Source: Microscillaceae bacterium
GTDB taxonomy: Bacteria > Bacteroidota > Bacteroidia > Cytophagales > Microscillaceae
Reading direction: 5' to 3'
Length of the DNA: 8,209 bases
Assembly: GCA_003449595.1 (NCBI GenBank)
Contig: DMHB01000402.1
Span: 1 to 8,209, forward strand
Of this stretch, positions 1 through 6,653 are shown piece by piece. Position numbers and translations under genes: made by a program. The notes beneath the pieces are model-generated. The model was not told the origin of the DNA. It was given only the letters and a program-made list of their open reading frames with translations, and ran no database searches. Numbering within the stretch: the stretch's first letter is position 1; the number at the start of each line of letters is the position of its first letter.

Positions 1-11
1 CAAGCGAAAGT

Positions 12-239
12 TTAAACAGGCTTAAGCTCTTTTTCACGGATATTATCCGGAATTTCGCCCGTAGCAGGATCAATCAACATCATTTTTTCGAACTCCATCC
101 GTTCGATGGGGTTGTCGTGTTCTTGCAGATTAGGAAATAGCTCCTTTTCTACACCTTGCGCCCATCCCTTGTTCAAGCAGCACAACAAGAGTAGCATACC
201 CATTAGCAGGTATGTCTTTTTGTAGAGGTTTTGCATCAT
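12..239 (-). CDS. Small secreted protein or truncated N-terminus of a T9SS-type exported protein
   Basis: The 75-residue product starts with two adjacent ATGs (237-239 and 234-236). It has a basic N-terminus (YKKTY), a hydrophobic stretch at about residues 10-22 and a likely signal peptidase I site after GWA (residues 25-27), so it should leave the cytoplasm. The mature part is acidic and ends at a TAA only 11 bases from the window edge. The segment around DPATGEIPDNIREKEL (about residues 57-72) resembles, from memory, the propeptide found just after the signal sequence in large exported Bacteroidota proteins, where it normally runs on into a long mature region. The ORF may therefore be the 5' remnant of a gene broken by a stop or frameshift, or a genuine short secreted protein. 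No promoter matching the -33/-7 consensus was found upstream. The function is unknown. Confidence 0.5.
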   Translation of the reverse strand: MMQNLYKKTYLLMGMLLLLCCLNKGWAQGVEKELFPNLQEHDNPIERMEFEKMMLIDPATGEIPDNIREKELKPV

Positions 240-588
240 TGCGTTTAGTTTGAAATAAGTGAAATAAACAGGACTAAAAGTAGTTTTAATTTGTATGAAA
301 AGTTGATTTTTTCTAAGAGAAATTTATATAAAAAACAGATTTATTAAACTTTCCTATCTATGATATTTGCGCTTTGTTTGTAGTATTTATCATTTTATTG
401 TGATACTTTCGAGTATGGCTAAAATATTTTTCGGAGGCACTTCAACAGAAGTTATCTATTTTAGTCAATTTTAGATGTTACTAAAAATACCTATCCAAGG
501 TTGCAGGAAGTGTAATAGCACTTACTTTTTAGCGATGAGTTGCAACTATGAGAAAATCATTAAAAGTTTTAAAATTCAAAAAAACTGC
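240..588. other. AT-rich divergent intergenic region
   Basis: This stretch of about 350 bases separates the minus-strand small ORF from the plus-strand phosphatase operon. It contains no credible ORF, tRNA or known riboswitch that I can recognise. It holds only short symmetries: a 5-bp hairpin acttc/gaagt with an AACA loop (439-452), a 5-bp hairpin aagtg/cactt (508-523), and an 8-bp palindrome gttgcaac (539-546). None is strong enough to name as a terminator or operator. The near-match gatatttg at 362-369 lacks the leading T of the -7 consensus. Confidence 0.5.
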
Positions 589-596
589 TATTTTTG
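567..596 (+). promoter_or_regulatory. Candidate promoter for the phosphatase operon
   Basis: TATTTTTG at 589-596 matches the Bacteroidota -7 consensus TAnnTTTG exactly. A T-run (TTTT, 567-570) lies 18 bases upstream, where the TTTG -33 element is expected, but it lacks the G. Transcription would begin near 601-603, giving a leader of about 40 bases before the ATG at 642. AT-rich DNA produces such octamers by chance, so the support comes from position as much as sequence. Confidence 0.45.
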
Positions 597-602
597 ACAA
601 TA

Positions 603-622
603 ATTAGGGCATTTTACCTAAT
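603..622 (+). promoter_or_regulatory. Leader hairpin just before the phosphatase start codon
   Basis: A perfect 6-bp inverted repeat (attagg at 603-608, cctaat at 617-622) encloses an 8-base loop. It would form at the very 5' end of the predicted transcript, about 20 bases before the ATG at 642. It could stabilise the mRNA 5' end or influence initiation, but a 6-bp AT-containing stem may have arisen by chance. Confidence 0.25.
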
Positions 623-641
623 ATAAAGGAATACTTCCGCT

Positions 642-2714
642 ATGCCACATACGCGACAGCCGTTTTACCTAACTTACCTCCTGACGGGGATGGTTATGTT
701 TTTAGCCACCCTACCCGGTATGGCGCAAGCTCCTAAGCCCGATAGCCTGCACCGGTTGCTGGAGAAAGCCACCGATAAAACCCAGATAGCCAAATTACGC
801 ATTGAGTTGTGTAAGATTTATGCCAAAAACAACCCCACTGAGGCCATTAAAAACGGCCAAGAGGCTATCGAAATACTTAAAAAACTCTCTGAGCCTGCTT
901 TGTTGGCGCAAGCCTACAGCAATTTGAGCGGGGTACACCGTTTTCAGGGCGACTTTGAAAAAGCACTTCAATATTTGTTGGAGGCAAGAAAAATTTATGA
1001 AACCACCGGCGATCAAGCGGGCATAGCGGCAACTTACAACGCCATTGGAATCATTCACTACTACCAAAAAGATTACCAACAGGCGCTCAGCAATTATTAC
1101 AAAGCCATCGAAATTGCTGAAAAGAATAAAGACCAAAAAAACTACTCGGCAAGCTTGAACAATGTGGGCAATATTTATTTTTTGCAACGCAAATACAACG
1201 AAGCACTCCAAGCATTCAATACTGCCTTGTCGATTAATCAATCACTGGGGAACTTGGAATTTGTAGCCAATAATATGAGTAACATCGCCTCTATTTTCTT
1301 AGAGCAAAAAAATTATGATAAGGCCAAAGACCAATATGAAAAAGCACTCGGCATCCACAAGTCAATTAATAACCAGGAAGGGGTAGCCGCCACTTTGCTG
1401 CTGCTGGCCAACATCGAGCAAATTCTGAATAATACCGACAAAGCCACCCAGCTGGCAGAGCAAAGTTTGGAAATAGCGCAAAAGAAAGGATTTAAAACCA
1501 TTATCCGTGATGCGGGTTTGATGTTGGCCAATTTGTATGCCACACAAAAGGCGTATGAAAAGGCATTCAATATTTACAAATACGCCAATGCCTACCAAGA
1601 TAGCTTGCTCAACCAAGCCAGTAGGGACGAAATTTTGCAAATGCAGTTCAAATATGAATTAGAGAAAAACCAGTCTAAGATCAATATGCTTGATATGGAA
1701 AACAAGCAGATCACCTTCATCCGAAATTCATTAGCGGTTGGCTTTGTGTTTTTTGCCATTTTGGCCTATGTGCTGTTTGTCAATTATCGCGAAAAGCGCC
1801 AGCAGGCTATTTTGTTGGGCAGAGCCAATGCCGAAATCAACCAAAAAAATGAAGTACTGCTGCAACAGAATGAAATCATTGAGCAAAAAAACCGAGACAT
1901 CGACAGCAGCATCCACTACGCCCGCCGGATTCAAGACACCATTTTGCCGCTCAAACAAAAAATCAAAGACGCGCTGCCCGAACACTTCATTTATTGGAGG
2001 CCAAGAGATATTGTTTCGGGCGATTTTTACTGGTTTAGCGAAACTACCCCCGAGCCTATGTTTGCCATCGACCCGGAGATGGCCGCCAAAGCATCGATTT
2101 TCAAAGGATTTACCCCCGAAAAACAAATCATCGCTGCGGTCGATTGTACCGGACACGGTGTGCCGGGTGCTTTTATGTCAATGTTGGGAAGCACTTTGCT
2201 CAATGATATTGTCAACCAAAGAGGCATTATTGAACCAGATGTAATTTTAAACGAGCTACACATTGGCATCAGAACGGCGTTAAAGCAAAAGCAAACCAAT
2301 AATTTTGATGGGATGGACATTGCCCTTTGTGTCATTGATAAAGAAAACCGCATTTTGGAATATGCCGGAGCACAAAATCCCTTGATTTATTTTCAAGAAG
2401 GCCAGTTGTTTGAAATACCCGCAGACAAAGAAGGCATTGGCGGCATCGTGAAGGATAAGGATCGCACCTTTACCAAGCATTCCATTGCTATTCCAACGCC
2501 CACCACTTTTTATCTGTTTTCCGATGGATACAAAGACCAAATGGGCGGCCCGCTGAATAAAAAAATTATGCTCAGAGGATTTAAAGAGATTTTGCAATCC
2601 ATCCACGATATGCCTATGGTAATGCAGGAAGAACTGTTGCACCAAAAGTTTCAAGAATGGATTGGCAAAGAAGCCCAAGTAGATGATGTATTAGTGATTG
2701 GTATTAAAATTTGA
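642..2714 (+). CDS. TPR-containing membrane-anchored SpoIIE-family (PP2C-type) serine phosphatase
   Basis: This 690-residue protein is predicted to sense a signal outside the cytoplasm and dephosphorylate a serine or threonine on a cytoplasmic partner, classically an anti-sigma-factor antagonist. An N-terminal signal sequence (about 1-30, ending GMAQA) leads into a TPR array (about 45-320, with clear repeats starting near 88, 128, 168, 208 and 248). A single membrane helix follows at about 360-381, then a charged coiled-coil linker (385-420), then the catalytic domain (about 425-690). The metal-binding motifs are all present: DIVSGDFYW (D461), AAVDCTGHGVPGA (D501), FDGMDIAL (555-562), FSDGYKDQ (D628) and VDDV (D681/D682), so the enzyme should be active. 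About 30 residues (466-495) separate the first two motifs, longer than in compact SpoIIE domains. It is the first gene of a compact operon. No kinase, STAS or anti-sigma gene lies nearby, so its target cannot be read from context. Confidence 0.93.
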   Translation: MPHTRQPFYLTYLLTGMVMFLATLPGMAQAPKPDSLHRLLEKATDKTQIAKLRIELCKIYAKNNPTEAIKNGQEAIEILKKLSEPALLAQAYSNLSGVHRFQGDFEKALQYLLEARKIYETTGDQAGIAATYNAIGIIHYYQKDYQQALSNYYKAIEIAEKNKDQKNYSASLNNVGNIYFLQRKYNEALQAFNTALSINQSLGNLEFVANNMSNIASIFLEQKNYDKAKDQYEKALGIHKSINNQEGVAATLLLLANIEQILNNTDKATQLAEQSLEIAQKKGFKTIIRDAGLMLANLYATQKAYEKAFNIYKYANAYQDSLLNQASRDEILQMQFKYELEKNQSKINMLDMENKQITFIRNSLAVGFVFFAILAYVLFVNYREKRQQAILLGRANAEINQKNEVLLQQNEIIEQKNRDIDSSIHYARRIQDTILPLKQKIKDALPEHFIYWRPRDIVSGDFYWFSETTPEPMFAIDPEMAAKASIFKGFTPEKQIIAAVDCTGHGVPGAFMSMLGSTLLNDIVNQRGIIEPDVILNELHIGIRTALKQKQTNNFDGMDIALCVIDKENRILEYAGAQNPLIYFQEGQLFEIPADKEGIGGIVKDKDRTFTKHSIAIPTPTTFYLFSDGYKDQMGGPLNKKIMLRGFKEILQSIHDMPMVMQEELLHQKFQEWIGKEAQVDDVLVIGIKI

Positions 2715-3301
2715 TCAACACCGTGGAAACCCAAGAAACCTGTTTGGCCAATAGCTTAAATGATCTAAAAAAGCTACAAGACGAAGTAAAACAACAGTAT
2801 GGTGCTTTGTCTCTCGCACAATTGAATTGGAAGCCCAATGCCAAAAGTTGGAGCATTGCCGAAATATTACAACATCTTTTGCTTCTTTACAAAGATTATC
2901 AGGTGCAGATAACGCAAATTTTACAAAACGACAGACCTCCTCAGACCGAAGGCCATACGCCCCACAAGCGTACTTTTTTTGGCAAACTGATGTATTGGTT
3001 GGTAAGCCCTAAAGCGACCAATAAAATTCCTGCCCCTAAATTGGTGCAGCCTACGCCCAACAGCCACTTCGACCTCCAGATTTACCACCAATATTTGACT
3101 GTTTTGGACCAAGTCATCGCTGCCGGCGAACAAATAGCAAAGCGGCATATCGACCTCAACAAGACGAAAGTAAGCTCACCCGTTTCGGGGGTAATCCGTT
3201 TCAATTTGGGTGAGTATTTTCGGATTGAAGCTTACCACCACCGCAGGCATTTTCAGCAAGGACAACGGGTGATGAAACAACCCGAATTTCCAAAAGCTTG
3301 A
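2711..3301 (+). CDS. DinB-superfamily protein (putative metal-dependent hydrolase or transferase)
   Basis: The product is a four-helix-bundle DinB-like protein of up to 196 residues. Helix 2 has the family pattern W-x-P-x-x-x-x-WSIAEILQHL (about 40-56), supplying His55. Near the C-terminus, YHHRRHFQQG (about 175-184) supplies His176 and His180. This gives the three-histidine metal site known for the family. Related proteins include thiol transferases and DNA-damage-inducible proteins of unknown reaction, so the chemistry here is unassigned. There is no signal peptide, so it should be cytoplasmic. An in-frame stop lies at 2705-2707 and no ATG occurs before residue 94, so the start must be non-ATG: TTG at 2711, which overlaps the phosphatase stop as TTGA, or GTG at 2723. 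Either way translation is probably coupled to the upstream gene. The stop overlaps the methyltransferase ATG by one base. Confidence 0.85.
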   Translation: MINTVETQETCLANSLNDLKKLQDEVKQQYGALSLAQLNWKPNAKSWSIAEILQHLLLLYKDYQVQITQILQNDRPPQTEGHTPHKRTFFGKLMYWLVSPKATNKIPAPKLVQPTPNSHFDLQIYHQYLTVLDQVIAAGEQIAKRHIDLNKTKVSSPVSGVIRFNLGEYFRIEAYHHRRHFQQGQRVMKQPEFPKA

Positions 3302-4545
3302 TGGAAGATTGGGCTTGGGGGGCTTTGTTAAAGCCTGAAAATCAGGCATTTGTCAGAGAAAATCTGCACCAAGACCCACATCAACTGATATTGGCCAACC
3401 TGTCAATGCCTTTGCCCTTGCGCCGTTTGCTGGTGTCGCAAATTCAGGCATTGCAGAAAATCAAATACAAAGTACCTGATTGGTTTGCCCTGTCGGGAAT
3501 TATCTGGCCGCCGTTGTTGTCGTTAGAACAAGCCTCCTCATCGCTTACGGCAGCCTTCAAAGCGCAATTGATAGCCGGAGCGCAAACCTGTGTGGACTTG
3601 ACCGGTGGGTTGGGCATTGATTGCAGTTATTTGGCGCGCCAGTGCAAGGAAATGGTTTATGTGGAACAACAGGCCGAATTGGCTCAAATTTTTGCGCACA
3701 ATGCCCAAGTCTTGGGTCTGTCGCAGATCGAAATCCAACAAACCAATGCCGAAGCCTACCTACGACAACGCGACACCGCAGTCGATTGGATATATGTTGA
3801 CCCTGCCAGAAGAAGTGAAACCCAGCAAAAAGTTTTTCTTTTGGAAGATTGCCAGCCCAACTTGGTAGAAACACTGCCTTGGGCTTTGCCAAAAGCCAAT
3901 CATTGGCTTGTGAAAACCTCTCCTTTGCTCGATTTGCATTGGGCCAAGCAACATTTGCCCTGTTTGACAAATATCTGGGTGGTGTCGGTAGGGCAGGAGG
4001 TGAAAGAGCTGCTTTTTCGATTGGACAGCCAGCCTGCTGTGGGCGATGTGGAAGTGGCTGCGGTAGATCTGCACCCAACCCGTGAGGCGGTAACTTTTCG
4101 TACTACCTTCGCAGCAGAAGAAGCCGCTTCGGTGGGCTATGCAGCCCCCCAAAAATATTTGATAGAACCTTGGGCAGGTATTATGAAAACAGGTGCTTTC
4201 AAGGCTTTTGGGCAAATGTATCGATTGGATAAGCTACACCCCCATACGCACCTCTACACCTGCGCCACTTTGCCTGTAGAATGGGAGCAACTTCCCGCAC
4301 GGGTGTTTGAAATTCAGCAAGTTACGAATTTGGATAAGAAAGCGGTTTTGTCTTCGCTTCCCGACAAGGCCGCCTCGGTGGTGGTGCGCAATGCGCCGGT
4401 CGAAAGTGCCAAGTTGCGCCAGCAATGGGGTATCCGCGAAAGCGATGTGTATTTTGTGTTTGCAGCCAAGCTACATACCGATAAAAATGCTGCCCTGATT
4501 TGCCGAAGGTTGAAACCGACTATTGCGCCAAAAAACTCAGGATAA
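3301..4545 (+). CDS. THUMP-like class I SAM-dependent methyltransferase (PG_1098-like)
   Basis: The 414-residue cytoplasmic protein has a helical N-terminal region (about 1-90) and a Rossmann-fold methyltransferase domain. It carries the SAM-binding motif VDLTGGLGID (about 98-107) and an acidic strand end, YVEQ (about 120-123). Its motif IV is YVDPARR (about 165-171), similar to the DPP(R/Y) motif of RNA and DNA methyltransferases. The C-terminal part (about 290-405) resembles the ferredoxin-like and THUMP-like domains of the PG_1098 family of Bacteroidota. A nucleic acid, probably RNA, is the likely substrate, but the modified base is not known to me. The ATG at 3301 overlaps the DinB stop by one base (TGATG). 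A TTG immediately before it at 3298 is also in frame but less likely. The 3' end overlaps the convergent DUF819 gene by 26 bases. Confidence 0.85.
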   Translation: MEDWAWGALLKPENQAFVRENLHQDPHQLILANLSMPLPLRRLLVSQIQALQKIKYKVPDWFALSGIIWPPLLSLEQASSSLTAAFKAQLIAGAQTCVDLTGGLGIDCSYLARQCKEMVYVEQQAELAQIFAHNAQVLGLSQIEIQQTNAEAYLRQRDTAVDWIYVDPARRSETQQKVFLLEDCQPNLVETLPWALPKANHWLVKTSPLLDLHWAKQHLPCLTNIWVVSVGQEVKELLFRLDSQPAVGDVEVAAVDLHPTREAVTFRTTFAAEEAASVGYAAPQKYLIEPWAGIMKTGAFKAFGQMYRLDKLHPHTHLYTCATLPVEWEQLPARVFEIQQVTNLDKKAVLSSLPDKAASVVVRNAPVESAKLRQQWGIRESDVYFVFAAKLHTDKNAALICRRLKPTIAPKNSG

Positions 4546-5773
4546 TGCCGCAGAGCCAGCCGCCGTAGGTGCCCACTGCATAGCCTAAAACGGCCAATAA
4601 AACCCCAATAGGTGCCAAAGTAGGATGGAAGGCTGCCGCCACCACAGGCGCAGAGGCCGCACCCCCAATATTGGCTTGGCTGCCGACGGCCAAAAAGAAA
4701 AAAGGCGCTCGAATGAGCCGAGCCACTAAAATCAACAAACCGGCGTGGATACTCATCCAGATGATTCCGACCATAAACAACCCTGCGTGCGAAAAAACAG
4801 CAGTTACATCCATTTGCATCCCGATGGTTGCCACCAGCACATAAAGAAGCAAACTTCCTATTTTGGAAGCGCCTACACCTTCTAAATTCCTGAAAAACGG
4901 CACAAATGACAAAATCAAGCCCAAAGTTGTAGCTACTACTACAATCCAAAAGAAAGCAGAGGTAAGGCTGAATTTATCTAAGTAGGGCGCGTGGGTTTTG
5001 ATAAGTGGGGTTATCCAATCTGCGAAAGCGTGCGAAATAGCCACACAAACAAACGCCACCCCGCAAACTGTAATCAAATCGGTCAGGGTGGGCATTTTGC
5101 TAATGGAGGCTTGGTAGGCGGTTATTTTTTCTTTGACTGCCTCGATGGCCGAATTATCGGCTTTGAGCCATTTGTCCAAACGATCCGAAATGCCTGCCCC
5201 ATACAGCAAAAAAGCCATCCAAATGTTAGCTACCAATACATCGACGGCGATCATCACCGAAAAAACTTGATTGTTTACTTGGAACACCTCTTTCATAGCC
5301 GTTTGGTTGGCGCTGCCGCCAATCCAGCTACCGGCAATGGTGGTCATACCGCGCCACACATCGCCGCTAACCAAGTCGGGGGCAATGGTGCGGACAATGG
5401 CAAAAGCAATGGGGCCACCGATAACCACCCCCACTGTTCCGGTAAAAAACATAGCAACAGCTTTGGGGCCTAATTGCATAATGGCTTTGAGGTCGATGCT
5501 GATGCAAAGCAGCACCAAACTGGCTGGCAATAAATAGCGCGAGGCAACCTCATAAAGTTTGGAATGTTCGCCCGAAATGATGCGAAAAGCCATTGGACTG
5601 CCTGCAAACCAACTGATATTGAGCAGCGAGGGCAGAAAATAAACCAACAACAACGCCGGAACATATTGGTAAAAAAAACGGAAACGAGGACTTTTTTCTG
5701 TCTGAAAAACCAGCACTAAAATCAAGAAAAGTAGTCCTAATACTACCGCGTCGTTGAGGATAAGGGGCTTCAT
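4520..5773 (-). CDS. DUF819 family integral membrane protein (YjcL-like, putative transporter)
   Basis: The 417-residue protein has roughly ten to eleven hydrophobic segments, including about 8-24, 36-50, 80-96, 103-130, 168-192, 232-252, 272-290, 306-325, 330-352 and 385-415. A hydrophilic loop at about 195-228 divides two halves. Each half contains a glycine-rich broken-helix motif: AGSWIGGSANQTAM (147-160) in the first and SQANIGGAASAPVV (about 365-378) in the second. This is the two-fold repeat architecture of secondary transporters in the cation/proton antiporter and anion transporter fold, to which I recall DUF819 being assigned. The substrate is unknown. It is the second gene of an operon, starting 12 bases after the NlpC/P60 stop, which hints at a cell-envelope or peptide-related role but does not prove it. 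It overlaps the methyltransferase gene end-to-end by 26 bases, leaving no room for a separate terminator between them. Confidence 0.88.
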   Translation of the reverse strand: MKPLILNDAVVLGLLFLILVLVFQTEKSPRFRFFYQYVPALLLVYFLPSLLNISWFAGSPMAFRIISGEHSKLYEVASRYLLPASLVLLCISIDLKAIMQLGPKAVAMFFTGTVGVVIGGPIAFAIVRTIAPDLVSGDVWRGMTTIAGSWIGGSANQTAMKEVFQVNNQVFSVMIAVDVLVANIWMAFLLYGAGISDRLDKWLKADNSAIEAVKEKITAYQASISKMPTLTDLITVCGVAFVCVAISHAFADWITPLIKTHAPYLDKFSLTSAFFWIVVVATTLGLILSFVPFFRNLEGVGASKIGSLLLYVLVATIGMQMDVTAVFSHAGLFMVGIIWMSIHAGLLILVARLIRAPFFFLAVGSQANIGGAASAPVVAAAFHPTLAPIGVLLAVLGYAVGTYGGWLCGIILSFLAQ

Positions 5774-5785
5774 AAGGGCTGTAAA

Positions 5786-6385
5786 TTATTCGATGATACG
5801 GCGAATGCAGATAAACTGAACGGCAGGTTGCGGGTCGAAATGTAGCGGGGTGATCATCAGTCCGGGTAAAATACTGTGAATCACCGAGATAGCGCCATCT
5901 TCTTTCACTTGATGCACCATGGCCGTATGCCCGTAGTAGTAGCCACCGGCCCAAGGGTAGCCATAGAAAACAATATCGCCTTTCTGTGCTTCGGCAAGGG
6001 GCACATCTTTACCCAACAACACCTGATTAGCCGGGGTACGGGGTATTTCAATGCCCATTTTCTTATACACATATTGGGTAAATCCGGAGCAGTCGAAACC
6101 ATAGGGGGTGGTGCCGCCATAGATATAAGGCAAGCCCAAAAAACGCTCTGCAAATTGCACCAGGCTGTCTTGTTTTTGGCTGATGCGTTGTTGAGTGGCC
6201 AAGACCCAATCGTAAGCTTCGCTGTCGAAACCAGATAAAGATTCGTTTTCAACTGCAATAAGTTGGTGGTATGCCCAAAGGCTATCGGGGTAAACGTTGG
6301 CAGGGGTGTCGGCATATACAAATTTGGGTAGTAAAAGAACCCATAACCAGCACCAAGACCATTTTTTTGTGAAATATAAGGCCAT
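5786..6385 (-). CDS. Secreted NlpC/P60 family cysteine peptidase (peptidoglycan endopeptidase)
   Basis: This is a cell-wall hydrolase expected to cleave peptide stems of peptidoglycan in the periplasm. Numbered from the ATG chosen here (199 residues), residues 1-25 form a good signal peptide: a KK pair, a Trp/Leu-rich core, and cleavage after VYA. The catalytic domain covers about 75-199. It has GLPYIYGG followed by GFDCSGF with the nucleophile Cys99, the GHTAMVH motif with His153, and a third polar residue His170 in VIHS, so the triad is intact. There is no SH3 or LysM domain, only a short helical spacer (about 30-70). The frame stays open to an ATG at 6448 (220 residues). I prefer 6385 because it begins directly at the signal peptide and because a good promoter at 6431-6462 would start transcription downstream of 6448. 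The gene leads a two-gene operon with the DUF819 protein. Confidence 0.88.
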   Translation of the reverse strand: MALYFTKKWSWCWLWVLLLPKFVYADTPANVYPDSLWAYHQLIAVENESLSGFDSEAYDWVLATQQRISQKQDSLVQFAERFLGLPYIYGGTTPYGFDCSGFTQYVYKKMGIEIPRTPANQVLLGKDVPLAEAQKGDIVFYGYPWAGGYYYGHTAMVHQVKEDGAISVIHSILPGLMITPLHFDPQPAVQFICIRRIIE

Positions 6386-6430
6386 ACAATAAGGAGTCAG
6401 GCGTAAATTTTTAGATAAAATTGTAGGGCG

Positions 6431-6462
6431 CAAAGCTACGGCATTCATCGGTTTTGTCCAAA
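6431..6462 (-). promoter_or_regulatory. Promoter of the NlpC/P60-DUF819 operon
   Basis: Read on the minus strand, TTTG at 6459-6462 is followed after 20 bases by TAGCTTTG at 6431-6438. Both elements match the Bacteroidota sigma-70 consensus (TTTG, 17-23 bases, TAnnTTTG) exactly and with proper spacing, the best match in the window. Transcription should start near 6426, giving a leader of about 40 bases to the ATG at 6385. Confidence 0.6.
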
Positions 6463-6582
6463 GATTGTGCTTGATAAGTTAAAGTAAGGCTGTCAAATTC
6501 ACGGAAAAGTATAACTTCGCAAGCTTTCAAACCACAATTGGGGCGTAATATTGCCGCCAAAACAAAAAGGGTGCTTTGCTTA

Positions 6583-6614
6583 TTTTAAGATTCAGAAAAT
6601 GCCTTTTATTTTTG
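6583..6614 (+). promoter_or_regulatory. Candidate promoter of the enoyl-CoA hydratase gene
   Basis: TATTTTTG at 6607-6614 matches the TAnnTTTG -7 element exactly and is the same octamer as the one before the phosphatase operon. The -33 position carries only a T-run (TTTT, 6583-6586) at a 20-base spacing. A perfect TTTG at 6575-6578 is 28 bases away, too far. The predicted leader to the ATG at 6654 is about 33 bases. Confidence 0.45.
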
Positions 6615-6653
6615 CAAACTTTTTATCCTTGAACCATCAACTGAAATAGCGAT

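Noticed and set aside
508..530. Hairpin aagtg/cactt followed by ACTTTTT as a possible terminator or small RNA end
   Set aside because: The stem is only 5 bp and AT-containing, and the T-run is interrupted and offset. There is no matching upstream transcript on that strand.
795..1241. Long antisense open frame inside the TPR region of the phosphatase gene
   Set aside because: It lies wholly opposite a gene with clear TPR homology. Its translation has no recognisable motif and it is a typical by-product of the codon pattern on the other strand.
3557..4078. 173-codon minus-strand frame opposite the methyltransferase
   Set aside because: It overlaps completely with a gene carrying SAM-binding motifs, and its own translation is low-complexity Pro/Arg-rich sequence without a domain.
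4991..5473. 160-codon plus-strand frame opposite the DUF819 gene
   Set aside because: Its composition is rich in His, Asn and Gly, as expected for the reverse complement of membrane-helix codons, and it has no promoter or family signature.
6494..6501. Second -7-like element (TGAATTTG on the minus strand) upstream of the NlpC/P60 gene
   Set aside because: It misses the A of TAnnTTTG, and the downstream TTTG-N20-TAGCTTTG pair is a complete match.
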